From UBA1494_A sp963973975 (lineage in GTDB: Bacteria > Bacteroidota > Bacteroidia > Flavobacteriales_E > Vicingaceae): a DNA stretch of 64,000 bases. The DNA lies in NCBI GenBank assembly GCA_963973975.1, contig CAXBCF010000015.1:1-64000 (forward strand). Reading direction: 5' to 3'. This document shows, one piece after another, positions 1 through 9,284 of the stretch. The notes beneath the pieces are model-generated. The model did not search any database. It saw only the letters and a program-made list of their open reading frames with translations, and was not told the DNA's origin. The stretch's first letter is position 1. Every line of letters starts with the position of its first letter. A program made the translations under genes and the position numbers.

Positions 1-1
1 A

Positions 2-463
2 CGATATACAAACATCCTTTACAGAGTTATAGAAACATCGTTTACACTTTTTAACTCGATAATTTTTCTGACAAAATCGGAGAATAGATTTTGGAAGACC
101 CCAATTTTAATTTTGGGGCTTTTCCTTGTTATTATTTCAATTGTCGTCCCTGTTCAGAACAGACAAATAAGTAACCTTGACAAGGAATATTGGGAAAGTG
201 CAGAAGGAAAGAGCTACGGAGATAGAGAAACTTGGAAAGACCTGAAGAATAGTAGGAAATTAACTGTAAAAACGCGACTGACGCTAATACACTTCATAGG
301 CTTTCAGACAATTGCGACTTTCCTTTTTCAAATAATTGGGTACAGAAAAACCAACAAGAAAAAAACCTACCAGTGGACATCTACAGTTTTTGGACTGTTA
401 AGTCTAACCTATTTGATTTTTCAATTCATGGTCGAAATTGTCCCGACAGGACCTTTTTTCTAA
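2..463 (+). CDS. Membrane protein, 5' end outside window
   Basis: The frame ending with TAA at 461-463 is open back to the first base of the window, so the gene starts further left. The first possible internal start is a TTG at 113, but the codons before it are in frame and hydrophobic, so I treat the gene as truncated by the window edge. About 153 residues are visible, with hydrophobic segments near the left edge, around bases 98-155, around 290-345 and around 390-450, joined by a charged loop. This suggests a small inner-membrane protein. I recognise no family. Confidence 0.55.
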   Translation, partial: RYTNILYRVIETSFTLFNSIIFLTKSENRFWKTPILILGLFLVIISIVVPVQNRQISNLDKEYWESAEGKSYGDRETWKDLKNSRKLTVKTRLTLIHFIGFQTIATFLFQIIGYRKTNKKKTYQWTSTVFGLLSLTYLIFQFMVEIVPTGPFF

Positions 464-496
464 ACGATGCATAAAACGAAAAGAAAAAATACTAAT

Positions 497-628
497 GCTA
501 ACAGCACCTAAGAAAACATAAGGCGGTCGGTGGGTTCCGCAAGTTTCGTTCTTCTTGGCTATCTTTGCACAATCGGAAAGTAAATAGTTTCGAGAAGCCC
601 CAAGCCTCTATGATGCTAGCCGTTAAAG
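497..628. repeat. Imperfect inverted-repeat element, attC-like
   Basis: A 132-base stretch starts with GCTAACAGCACC and ends with GATGCTAGCCGTTAAAG. The ends are roughly complementary once about four unpaired bases are allowed, and the length is in the range of integron attC sites. The core motifs do not match RYYYAAC and GTTRRRY exactly, so this is only a resemblance. Confidence 0.2.
560..567 (+). promoter_or_regulatory. Candidate -7 promoter box (TATCTTTG)
   Basis: The sequence matches the Bacteroidota TAnnTTTG -7 consensus and lies about 90 bases before the lipoprotein gene at 657. No good TTG-type -33 box is seen at the right distance. Confidence 0.3.
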
Positions 629-656
629 AAAATAATAATCTATATTTAAAAGTAAA

Positions 657-1229
657 ATGAAAAAAAACACAATTATCGCAGGTATTCTTCTAACAACTTT
701 AGGAATGGTAAGCTGTAATTCCGGTAAAGAAGAAAAAGTAAATGAACAGTTATCAGAGCAGATCACTGAAAATAAACCCGACACGACATCCAAAATCCAA
801 CTAAGTACTTTAGAAATCGACAAATTAAGAGGGGAAATTGAGTCTTTTGATATTCAACCTATTGAAATAACAACTTCTAATCTTCGTGAAAAAATAAAGC
901 AGAAATGGAGTAAAATTCATTTTTATGTGAAAGACAACCAAGTAGTAAAGGTTAAAACGTACCCTTATACGGAAATTTCAAAACGAACCGAAGAGTTTTA
1001 TACAAATGAAGACGGATTAGTTCTCGCAGTGATCGAAGACAACGGTGACGGCGAAAAAGGGAAGCCTAATGATGAAATAGATAAAATGTACTATTTTGAT
1101 AGTGGTAATTTAATAAAAGAAGTCAGCAGTCAAAAGGAAGATGAACATTCAATTAAAGCGAGTGATGCAGAGGAACTATTGTCAGAATTCAACGAATATA
1201 TTGAAATTTACAATCAGGCCAATAAATAA
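657..1229 (+). CDS. Hypothetical lipoprotein
   Basis: The protein has 190 residues and starts with a lysine-rich n-region, a hydrophobic core and a lipobox with the acylated cysteine at residue 20 (LGMVSC). It should be a lipid-anchored envelope protein. The mature part is acidic, lysine-rich and probably soluble. A stretch near residues 125-145 resembles the end of proteins that report an ion or energy state, but I recognise no family. It stands alone between two non-coding stretches of about 190 bases, upstream of the dihydroorotase gene on the same strand. Confidence 0.7.
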   Translation: MKKNTIIAGILLTTLGMVSCNSGKEEKVNEQLSEQITENKPDTTSKIQLSTLEIDKLRGEIESFDIQPIEITTSNLREKIKQKWSKIHFYVKDNQVVKVKTYPYTEISKRTEEFYTNEDGLVLAVIEDNGDGEKGKPNDEIDKMYYFDSGNLIKEVSSQKEDEHSIKASDAEELLSEFNEYIEIYNQANK

Positions 1230-1416
1230 TTATCAGCTGTGAAAGCAGCTAACCAAAAGTTGGTGTGCAGTAGTTTAATCATCCGGTAAAAGGGTGTGCA
1301 GCTATCAAAGCTTGTGCCTGATTGACAGCGAAGCACCTTGAAATCATGACTACAACTACACTTGACCGTAAGCGTTAATATAAAAAAGCCCTCCATCAAT
1401 AGCAGATAAAAGAATA

Positions 1417-2763
1417 ATGAATCAGCCTATTTTAATTAAGAATTCTACAATAGTCAATGAAGGTAAATTATGTATTGCAGATGTTCTTTTATCGGATGGA
1501 CTTATTAATCAAATTGGAAACATTAAACTTGAAACAGCTTATAAAGTTATTGACGGCACAGGTAAACACCTGCTTCCGGGAATTATTGACGGACAAGTTC
1601 ATTTTAGGGATCCGGGACTTACACATAAAGGTGATTTATATACCGAAAGCAAAGCTGCTATTGCTGGTGGTGTGACCTCTTTTATTGATATGCCAAATAC
1701 AGTTCCAAATGTTTTGACTGTAGAGGGCCTTAAAGAAAAATACGAGATTGCTTCCAAGAAATCTCTGGCAAACTATTCATTCTTCCTTGGTGTTAATGGA
1801 GATAATATTGATGAAGTAATCAGGATGGATACCAGCCAATTTATTGGTATTTCTGATGATGGTTTATATTTCACCAAAAAGGGAAACCTGTTGGCCGATA
1901 GTCCGGAAACCATGGAAAAGCTTTTCGCTAACTGCAAATCAATTATTGCTATTCATTCTGAGAAAGAAGAAATTGTAGAAGCCAATGAACAGGCTTTTAG
2001 AGAAAAATACGGAGAGGATATTCCGGCAAAGTTTCATCCGGTTATACGAAGTGCCGAAGCCTGTTTTAAGGCCACCAAACGTGCAATTGAATTAGCCAAG
2101 AAACACCATGCCCGTTTCCATATTCTACACTTAACAACAGAAGCAGAAACTCATCTTTTTCGGAATGACATTCCTTTAAATCAGAAAAAAATAACCACCG
2201 AAGTTTCGGTACATCATTTATGGTTTTCTGACAAAGATTATGACCGGCTTGGAATGCTTATTAAGTGGAATCCAGCCATAAAAACGGAACGGGATAAAAA
2301 AGGGTTATTGAAGGCATTGCTAGATGATAGAATTGACCTTATCACTACCGACCATGCTCCACATACCTTAGAAGAAAAGCAACAATCATACTTTAAGTCC
2401 ATGTCAGGGGCACCAATGGTGCAACACAGCCTTAATTGTATGTTAGAGTTTTATAAACAAGACCTGATTTCTCTGGAAAAAATAGTGGAGAAAATGTGTC
2501 ATAATCCGGCAATTCTATACCATATGACTAACAGAGGCTTTATCAGAGAAGGCTATTATGCAGATTTGACTTTGGTGGATTTAGATAATCCGTGGACAGT
2601 TACTAAAGACAATTTGCTTTATAAATGTGGCTGGTCACCATTAGAAGGAACCACCTTTCAGACTAAAATCAAACAAACATTCGTAAATGGGAATTTAGTC
2701 TACGATAATGGTATTTTTCAAGAAAATTACTTCGGAATGCCTATAGCCTTTACCAATCAATAG
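1417..2763 (+). CDS. pyrC: Dihydroorotase (amidohydrolase superfamily)
   Basis: By family this catalyses the reversible cyclisation of carbamoyl aspartate to dihydroorotate in pyrimidine synthesis. The 448-residue length is typical of class I enzymes. Visible motifs are PGIIDGQVHFRDPG (54-67), the substrate asparagine region DMPNT (91-95), metal-site histidines near H180 and H238, and TTDHAPH (310-316). The usual first metal pair HxH is QxH here (Q60, H62), a feature I associate with the Bacteroidota branch. Allantoinase or an inactive paralogue is therefore possible. The next gene starts 8 bases after the stop, so the two are likely cotranscribed. Confidence 0.85.
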   Translation: MNQPILIKNSTIVNEGKLCIADVLLSDGLINQIGNIKLETAYKVIDGTGKHLLPGIIDGQVHFRDPGLTHKGDLYTESKAAIAGGVTSFIDMPNTVPNVLTVEGLKEKYEIASKKSLANYSFFLGVNGDNIDEVIRMDTSQFIGISDDGLYFTKKGNLLADSPETMEKLFANCKSIIAIHSEKEEIVEANEQAFREKYGEDIPAKFHPVIRSAEACFKATKRAIELAKKHHARFHILHLTTEAETHLFRNDIPLNQKKITTEVSVHHLWFSDKDYDRLGMLIKWNPAIKTERDKKGLLKALLDDRIDLITTDHAPHTLEEKQQSYFKSMSGAPMVQHSLNCMLEFYKQDLISLEKIVEKMCHNPAILYHMTNRGFIREGYYADLTLVDLDNPWTVTKDNLLYKCGWSPLEGTTFQTKIKQTFVNGNLVYDNGIFQENYFGMPIAFTNQ

Positions 2764-2771
2764 CTACAACT

Positions 2772-3728
2772 ATGAGTATAATTTCAAATGACATACATAA
2801 GGCCGTTGAAATCTTAAATAATGAGGATGTAGTAGCCATACCCACTGAAACTGTTTATGGATTAGCAGGGAATATCTACAGTGACAAAGCCATCAGTAAA
2901 CTATTTGAAGTAAAGCAAAGGCCATTGTTCAATCCTTTAATTGTGCACCTTCATTCCATTGAACAATTAGACGAAATTGTAAACGAAATGCCCGCTAAAG
3001 CAAAACTGCTGGCCGATGCATTTTGGCCAGGTTCGTTGACCCTGATCTTAAAAAAGAAATCCAAGGTCCCGAATTTAATAACCGCTGGTAAAGACACCGT
3101 TGCTGTCAGAATCCCGAATCATCCGGTCACTTTAAAGTTGCTAAAGCAATTATCTTTTCCACTAGCTGCGCCGAGTGCAAATCCGTTTAATCGAATTAGT
3201 CCAACCAATGCATTACATGTTGAAAGCTATTTTAAAAATACCATACCAATGGTCCTTGAGGGTGGGGACTGTATGAATGGATTGGAATCTACCATCATTG
3301 GATTTGAAAATAATGAACCGGTACTTTACCGGCTAGGATCCATCTCCATAGAAGAAATTGAAAATGTGGTTGGCATAATTGATGTAAAAAACAACCAAGA
3401 GAAAGCACCCAATGCACCAGGCATGTTAGCCAAACATTACTCTCCCAAAACAAAGACTTACCTCACGAACGATATCGAAAAAATTTTAACAGATTATCAG
3501 GATCGAACAATTGGTTTGCTAAGCTTTTCAGAAGCCATAACTGCTCCAAACATTAAACATGTAGAAATTTTATCAAAATCCGGAGATTTGAAAGAAGCTG
3601 CTTCTAAGTTATACTGGGCACTTCACCTGCTGGACAACTTAAATTTGGATATGATAGTTGCACAGCGATTTCCTGATGTTGGTTTAGGCAAATCCATTAA
3701 CGACAGACTAGAAAGAGCTACAAAATAG
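2772..3728 (+). CDS. tsaC: Threonylcarbamoyl-AMP synthase (Sua5/TsaC)
   Basis: The enzyme makes L-threonylcarbamoyl-AMP from threonine, bicarbonate and ATP, the first step of t6A37 tRNA modification. The YrdC-type fold is shown by PTETVYGLAGN (24-34), the KQRPLFNPLIVH segment (48-59) and APSANPF near residue 135. At 318 residues it is longer than the stand-alone TsaC and includes the C-terminal Sua5 domain. The linker is visible as APGMLAKHYSP. It sits 8 bases downstream of pyrC and 14 bases upstream of the next gene. Confidence 0.9.
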   Translation: MSIISNDIHKAVEILNNEDVVAIPTETVYGLAGNIYSDKAISKLFEVKQRPLFNPLIVHLHSIEQLDEIVNEMPAKAKLLADAFWPGSLTLILKKKSKVPNLITAGKDTVAVRIPNHPVTLKLLKQLSFPLAAPSANPFNRISPTNALHVESYFKNTIPMVLEGGDCMNGLESTIIGFENNEPVLYRLGSISIEEIENVVGIIDVKNNQEKAPNAPGMLAKHYSPKTKTYLTNDIEKILTDYQDRTIGLLSFSEAITAPNIKHVEILSKSGDLKEAASKLYWALHLLDNLNLDMIVAQRFPDVGLGKSINDRLERATK

Positions 3729-3742
3729 ATACAACAAATTTT

Positions 3743-4591
3743 ATGAGTACTTCATTATTTGAAAACAGAAAGCTTGTAATTGCAACCAAACATGAAAAGG
3801 AAAAAGTAATTGCACCTTTGCTTGAAAAAAATCTTGGAGTAACTTGCTTTATAAATAAAAGTTTTGATACAGATACTTTAGGAACTTTCTCAGGAGAAAT
3901 TGAAAGAGAACTTGACCCAATTTCAACCCTTAGAAGAAAATGTCTTATAGCTATGAAATTGAGCAACTGCGATTTGGGTGTTGCAAGCGAAGGTTCCTTT
4001 GGTGCTCATCCGTCCATATTTTTCGTAAGTGCAGATGATGAGTTATTGATTTTAATTGATCAAAAAAACAATTTAGAAATTATCGCCAGAGAATTAAGTA
4101 CAGAAACCAATTTTAATGGCAAAGAAATTAAAACTGAGAAAGAACTTTTACATTTTGCTGAAAGTGTTAAATTTCCAACTCATGGGCTTATTCTAAGAAA
4201 ATCACAGAATGATAATACTAGTATAATTAAGGGTATTGTAGATTTAGCTGTACTCAAAAAAGCCTTTAAAGAACTTATAAAAACTGCTAATTCTATTTTT
4301 GTAGAAACAGATATGAGGGCAATGTATAACCCAACCCGAATGACAGTTATTGAAAATGCAACCAAAAAATTAGTTGATAAAGTAAAATCTTGCTGTCCTC
4401 AATGCAATCTTCCAGGTTTTGGAGTGACAGACGCAAAAAAAGGATTAGAATGTAGCTTGTGCGGTTCAGCAACCAATTCGACATTGAGCTATATTTACAT
4501 TTGCCAACATTGTCGATTTATAAAAGAAGAAATGTATCCGCATAAAAAAACAAGTGAAGACCCTATGTATTGCGATTATTGCAACCCATGA
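3743..4591 (+). CDS. DUF6671-like zinc-ribbon protein
   Basis: The 282-residue protein has an N-terminal globular half (ATKHEKEKVIAPLLEK at 14-29, a G/S-rich segment around 80-90). Its C-terminal zinc ribbon has cysteine pairs at 218/221, 237/240, 254/257 and 277/280, which could hold two metal ions. I associate the combination with the DUF6671 family, whose function is not known to me. It follows tsaC by 14 bases and may belong to the same transcript. No enzyme motif is evident. Confidence 0.7.
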   Translation: MSTSLFENRKLVIATKHEKEKVIAPLLEKNLGVTCFINKSFDTDTLGTFSGEIERELDPISTLRRKCLIAMKLSNCDLGVASEGSFGAHPSIFFVSADDELLILIDQKNNLEIIARELSTETNFNGKEIKTEKELLHFAESVKFPTHGLILRKSQNDNTSIIKGIVDLAVLKKAFKELIKTANSIFVETDMRAMYNPTRMTVIENATKKLVDKVKSCCPQCNLPGFGVTDAKKGLECSLCGSATNSTLSYIYICQHCRFIKEEMYPHKKTSEDPMYCDYCNP

Positions 4592-4884
4592 TTACTTAGA
4601 AAAGATTGAAATTATAATACGTAAAATAGAAATAAAGCCCTTAATCGAATAGACGACCGCCCCATAATAAACTGAGTTCGCCTCTCACAGTTCTACTGAG
4701 AAAAGCCAAATTACCACCACATCCCATATTTACTTTTTGTATTGTTCCAATAAAGCACAATTGTGATTTATCAACTAGTAATATGTGATTTTGAGAAATC
4801 CGATAAGCTCCAATTTACACAAAAAAATCATTTTATCTATTTCACTTTAGGGAAACTTTTGTAACTCTACTCTGCGGACAAAAA
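4592..4884. other. Non-coding stretch without recognised features
   Basis: I see no open frame with coding character, RNA gene or clear hairpin between the DUF6671-like gene and the antitoxin remnant. The last part may once have been the 5' portion of that remnant. Confidence 0.4.
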
Positions 4885-5141
4885 TTGGAAACCAAAGAAG
4901 ACGATAAATCTGAAATTTTATCAATTTTAATTGACACTTATGAAAGTGAAAACTTCCCAATCGGAATGCCAGTCCCAATATCGGTAATAAATTTTAGAAT
5001 GGAACAGATGGAACTAAGGTAAAAAGACTTAGTACAATGATAGGATTTAAAAGTCGAGTGAGTGAAATAATGAATAAAAAGCAAAAACTGACTTTAGATA
5101 TGATTCGAAAGTTAAACACCAATATAAAAAACCCTAACTGA
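4885..5141 (+). pseudogene. Decayed HigA-type antitoxin
   Basis: From base 4888 the frame reads as a typical HigA (COG5499) segment, including LIDTYESENFPIG and INFRMEQMEL. It then meets a TAA where a glutamine codon is expected (LR-stop-KDL). Four codons later it needs a one-base shift to continue as MIGFKSRVSEIMNKKQKL, the helix-turn-helix, ending at TGA 5139-5141. The N-terminus has no clear start and no toxin gene is next to it. Two independent lesions make this a true relic rather than a single sequencing error. Confidence 0.75.
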
Positions 5142-5202
5142 AGCTTTAATTCAGGACAACTGAAAACTTTTTAGGCAACGGCGCATACGAAACTCGATTT
5201 GT

Positions 5203-7812
5203 TTAAGCCTTTATTAATTCTCTCGCAGCGCTTAAAACATCGGAAATTCCTTCCACTTTTTTTCCTCCAGCAGTAGCAAAAAATGCTTGACCTCCACCTC
5301 CACCATGAATTAACTTGGCCAACTCTCTAACCATGTTTCCAGCATTCCATTGTTTTGATTTAGCCAAATCCTCATCAATTGCAATTGTAATACTAGGCTG
5401 ATTGTTGGCTTTAGAAACCAATACCTGAATTAAGTTTTTCACTTCTGCTTTTAATTGAAAAGCAATGGTTTTAATTTCACTTGTTTCTAAAGCTACCTCT
5501 TCTATCAAGACTTTAAAATCGTTGAAATCAATTATCTTTTTGACCAATTCTTGCTTGATATTTCCTGCAGCCTGCAATTTCAATTTCTCTAATTCCTTAG
5601 CTAATTGTTGGTTTTCCTTTTGCAAATTAGCAACTGCCAAGTCCAATAATTTTGGATTTTTAAGTTGTTCTTTTATGGCTTGAATTAAATCCGATTGCTG
5701 GTAAAAATAATTTTCAGCTTTTAAAGAACTGATTGCTTCAATTCTTCTAATTCCCGCAGCAACAGCTCCTTCAGAAATAATTTTAAACAAGCCAATTTCT
5801 CCACTTGCTTTCACATGCGTACCACCACACAATTCAATGGATTCTCCAAATTGAATCACCCGAACTTCTTCCCCGTATTTTTCTCCAAACAATGCCATGG
5901 CTCCTTTTTTCTCAGCCTCTACTTTGGGGATTGACCGCATTTCATTCAGGCTTAAGTTCTCTCTGATTTTCTGATTAACCTGATGCTCAATCTCTCTCAA
6001 CTCTTCTGAACTTACTTTTTGAAAATGAGAAAAATCAAATCGCAAATAATCTGAATTTACCAAAGAGCCTTTTTGCTCAACATGCTTTCCTAAAATAGTG
6101 CGAAGCGCAAAATGCAATAAGTGAGTTGAGGTGTGATTGGCTGCAGTTAAATTTCGCTTTGATTGATTTACAACCGCCTTAAATTGAGCTTCAAGATTGG
6201 TTGGAATTTGATCGCAAAGGTGAACGATTAAGTTGTTTTCCTTTTTTGTATCTAGAATCGAATACTTTTTTCCTTCCGCTTCCAAATAACCAGAATCTCC
6301 CACCTGTCCCCCACCTTCAGGATAAAAAGGTGTTTGGTTCAACACAATTTGGTAGGAAGTTTTACCTTTCTGCTCAATGCTTCTGAAGCGTGTGATTCTT
6401 ACTTGAGTTTCAGTGAAATCATAACCTACAAAATCCTCTTTATCTGACTTGTAAACAATGTTCCAATCGCCTGCATCGATTGTTGCAGCAGCTCTAGAAC
6501 GTGTTTTCTGAGCTTGAAGATTCTTTTCAAAACCAATTAAGTCTACTTCTAAACCATTTTCCTGAGCCAACAATGCGGTTAAATCGAGCGGAAAACCAAA
6601 CGTATCATACAATTCAAAAGCAAAATCCCCGGCAACTTTTTTGTGACCTTCTTTCACATAAGTCTCAAACAATTGAATCCCTTTGTCCAAGGTTCTCAAA
6701 AAAGATTGCTCTTCTTCTTGAATTACTTTTTCAATTAGGCTTTGCTGTTTCTTTAGCTCAGGAAAAGTAACTCCAAGAACTTTAATCAGCGGTTCAATCA
6801 TTTGATATAAAAAAGCTGATTTTAGGTCAAGAAAACTGTAGCCATACCTCACCGCTCGACGAAGAATTCTTCGAATAACATAGCCTGCGCCAGTGTTAGA
6901 AGGCAATTGACCGTCGGCAATTGAAAAAGTAATGGCTCGAATGTGATCAACGATTACTCTAAAAGCAACATCCGATTTTTTAGTACTTGCCGTATATTTT
7001 TTGTCAGTTATTTTTTCTAAAAATAAAATAGAAGGCATAAATAGATCCGTATCGTAATTGGATGTTTTCCCCTGAACAGCCATGCACAAGCGCTCAAAAC
7101 CCATACCTGTATCTACATGTTGTTCAGGCAATTTTTCCAAGGATTGATCTTTCAATCGATTGAACTCCATAAAAACCAAGTTCCAAATTTCTACAACTTG
7201 TGGATGATCATTGTTAACCAATTCCTTACCTGGTATTTTTTTTCTTTCCTCGTCAGTTCTCAGGTCAATGTGAATCTCAGAACAAGGTCCACAAGGACCT
7301 ACATCTCCCATCTCCCAAAAATTGTCTTTTTTAGAGGCTTTTAATATCCGATCTTCTGAAATTATTTTCTTCCAAGCATTGTATGAATCGCTGTCTTCTT
7401 CTAATCCGTCAATATCATCTCCTTCAAAAATGGTAACGTATAATCGCTCCTTTTCAAGTTTTAAAACTTCCGTCAAAAACTCCCAAGCCCAAGGAATCAT
7501 TTCTTCTTTAAAAAAGTCTCCAAACGACCAGTTACCGAGCATTTCAAACATGGTATGGTGGTAGGTATCTACCCCAACTTCTTCCAAATCATTATGCTTT
7601 CCTGAAACGCGCAAACATTTTTGAGTATCGACAACACGTTTGTATTTTGGCTGCTCATTTCCCAAGAAAAAGTTCTTGAACTGATTCATTCCTGCGTTTG
7701 TAAACAACAAGCTAGGATCGTCTTTTATCACGATTGGAGCTGAGTTGACAAGCTGGTGTCCCTTGCTTTGAAAAAAATTAAAAAATGCATTTCGAATACT
7801 TTGTGAATCCAT
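5203..7812 (-). CDS. alaS: Alanyl-tRNA synthetase
   Basis: The enzyme charges tRNA-Ala and edits mischarged Ser and Gly. All parts are present in order: class II catalytic domain starting near MDSQSIRNAFFNFF with FTNAGMNQF and a GNWSFGD motif, tRNA-recognition helices, and the editing domain with HTSTH and CGGTH zinc ligands. A coiled coil and the C-Ala domain with GGGGGQAFFATAGG complete it. I start at the ATG at 7810-7812, giving 869 residues. The upstream ATG at 7854 would add 14 residues that do not belong to the family. It is divergent from the M23 peptidase gene. Confidence 0.97.
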   Translation of the reverse strand: MDSQSIRNAFFNFFQSKGHQLVNSAPIVIKDDPSLLFTNAGMNQFKNFFLGNEQPKYKRVVDTQKCLRVSGKHNDLEEVGVDTYHHTMFEMLGNWSFGDFFKEEMIPWAWEFLTEVLKLEKERLYVTIFEGDDIDGLEEDSDSYNAWKKIISEDRILKASKKDNFWEMGDVGPCGPCSEIHIDLRTDEERKKIPGKELVNNDHPQVVEIWNLVFMEFNRLKDQSLEKLPEQHVDTGMGFERLCMAVQGKTSNYDTDLFMPSILFLEKITDKKYTASTKKSDVAFRVIVDHIRAITFSIADGQLPSNTGAGYVIRRILRRAVRYGYSFLDLKSAFLYQMIEPLIKVLGVTFPELKKQQSLIEKVIQEEEQSFLRTLDKGIQLFETYVKEGHKKVAGDFAFELYDTFGFPLDLTALLAQENGLEVDLIGFEKNLQAQKTRSRAAATIDAGDWNIVYKSDKEDFVGYDFTETQVRITRFRSIEQKGKTSYQIVLNQTPFYPEGGGQVGDSGYLEAEGKKYSILDTKKENNLIVHLCDQIPTNLEAQFKAVVNQSKRNLTAANHTSTHLLHFALRTILGKHVEQKGSLVNSDYLRFDFSHFQKVSSEELREIEHQVNQKIRENLSLNEMRSIPKVEAEKKGAMALFGEKYGEEVRVIQFGESIELCGGTHVKASGEIGLFKIISEGAVAAGIRRIEAISSLKAENYFYQQSDLIQAIKEQLKNPKLLDLAVANLQKENQQLAKELEKLKLQAAGNIKQELVKKIIDFNDFKVLIEEVALETSEIKTIAFQLKAEVKNLIQVLVSKANNQPSITIAIDEDLAKSKQWNAGNMVRELAKLIHGGGGGQAFFATAGGKKVEGISDVLSAARELIKA

Positions 7813-7876
7813 CAATGTTGAAAACTTTAATTTCTTGATAACGTAATTTAACAATCACGCTGCACCTTTGCAAAAG

Positions 7877-7904
7877 TTGAAATAAACATAAACTATTACA
7901 TTTG
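7877..7904 (+). promoter_or_regulatory. Promoter of the M23 peptidase gene
   Basis: TTG at 7877-7879 and TACATTTG at 7897-7904 are 17 bases apart and match the Bacteroidota -33/-7 arrangement. The TTG start codon of the peptidase gene follows 44 bases later. Confidence 0.5.
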
Positions 7905-7948
7905 CAGCGTTTAATAAGTTTGCAAAAATAATTAAATCAAGTTCTAAA

Positions 7949-8920
7949 TTGAGTAAGACAAAATATCGTTTTAATACCCGAACGCTGAGCTATGAAAAAA
8001 TTGAGCTTGACTGGAAGCAGCGCATCTTAAAATTTTCTACTTTCTTCATTTCTAGCATTTTTATAGGCTTTTTATTTTATGTAGCTGCCGGAGTAATACT
8101 TGATTCTCCTAAAGAAAAATTGCTAAAGAAAGAAAATAGTCATCTAAAAGCTCAATACGATTTACTGGATAAACGCTTAGAACAACTTTCAAATGTATTG
8201 GCCGATATTCAACGAAGAGACGATGAAATTTATCGAATCATTTTTGAGGCTGAACCTATTCCTAAAGAAATTAGAGAAGCAGGATTTGGAGGAATTAATC
8301 GCTACAAAGAATTGGAAGGATACAGAAATTCTGATTTAATTATTGAAAGTTCTAAGAAATTAGATAAAATCACCAAACAGTTATACATACAAACTAAGTC
8401 TTATGACGAGGTTTTCAATATGGCGATTAAAAAAGAGCAAATGTTGGCTTCAATTCCTGCCATTCAACCTGTTTCCAATAAAGATTTGAAGCGAATGGCA
8501 TCTGGTTATGGCATTCGAATGCACCCAATTTACAAATACCGAAAAATGCATACAGGCATGGATTTTTCAGCCGAAAGGGGAGCAGAAATATATGCGACAG
8601 GTGAAGGGAAGGTGGTTCATGTTGAAAGTAGTAATAGAGGTTATGGAAACCATATAATTATTGATCACGGATACGGTTATCAAACACTTTATGCACACAT
8701 GAGTAGTTTCAATGTACGAAGAGGAGAAAGCGTAAAAAGAGGGCAAACAATCGGATTTATTGGAAGTACAGGAACTTCAGTAGCTCCACACTTACACTAT
8801 GAAGTGATTAAGAATGGAGAGAAAGTAAACCCTATAAATTTCTACTTTAACGATCTTACACCAGAAGAATACGAGCAAATGATTGAAATTGCTTCTCAGC
8901 CAACCCAATCTTTTGATTAA
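7949..8920 (+). CDS. M23 family cell-wall metallopeptidase
   Basis: This is a membrane-anchored peptidoglycan endopeptidase or a regulator of one. The order is a cytoplasmic tail (1-28), one transmembrane helix (about 29-51), a coiled coil (about 55-90), a linker and an M23/LytM domain (about 185-300). Zinc ligands are visible: H201 and D205 in HTGMD, and HLH at 281-283, with H250 as catalytic histidine. The start is a TTG. The N-terminus, with YRFNTRTLSYEKIE, is the typical one for the Bacteroidota members. It is followed 35 bases later by a MerR-type gene on the same strand. Confidence 0.9.
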   Translation: MSKTKYRFNTRTLSYEKIELDWKQRILKFSTFFISSIFIGFLFYVAAGVILDSPKEKLLKKENSHLKAQYDLLDKRLEQLSNVLADIQRRDDEIYRIIFEAEPIPKEIREAGFGGINRYKELEGYRNSDLIIESSKKLDKITKQLYIQTKSYDEVFNMAIKKEQMLASIPAIQPVSNKDLKRMASGYGIRMHPIYKYRKMHTGMDFSAERGAEIYATGEGKVVHVESSNRGYGNHIIIDHGYGYQTLYAHMSSFNVRRGESVKRGQTIGFIGSTGTSVAPHLHYEVIKNGEKVNPINFYFNDLTPEEYEQMIEIASQPTQSFD

Positions 8921-8955
8921 GCAATTTTCTCCCTAATTTAGTCTCGAATTATATC

Positions 8956-9282
8956 ATGGAAAAAAGCAGTTCGAAACTATATTATAGTATTGGTGAAGTC
9001 AGCAAAATTTTTGGTGTCAATACTTCGTTGATCCGATTTTGGGAAAATGAATTCAGTATTCTGAAACCCCACAAAAATAAAAAAGGCAACCGTCTTTTTA
9101 CTCAAAAAGACCTAGACAACCTTCACTTAATTTTTCACTTGGTAAAAGAAAAAGGATATACTCTTGAAGGTGCAAAAAACAAATTAAAGGAAAATAGCTC
9201 CGGAGTTACCGACCAAGTTGAAATGCTGAAATCCTTGAAAAAAATCAGGTCTTTCTTAGTGGAATTAAAAGAGGAACTTTAG
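8956..9282 (+). CDS. MerR family transcriptional regulator
   Basis: The 108-residue protein begins with a MerR winged helix: YYSIGEVSKIFGVNTSLIRFWE (the recognition helix and the RFWE turn), NRLFTQKDLDNL, then a short helical tail. It lacks a ligand-binding domain and metal-binding cysteines. It fits the small MerR-like regulators commonly found beside M23 peptidase genes in Bacteroidota. Its target is unknown. The gene ends two bases before the convergent membrane-protein gene. Confidence 0.85.
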   Translation: MEKSSSKLYYSIGEVSKIFGVNTSLIRFWENEFSILKPHKNKKGNRLFTQKDLDNLHLIFHLVKEKGYTLEGAKNKLKENSSGVTDQVEMLKSLKKIRSFLVELKEEL

Positions 9283-9284
9283 CA

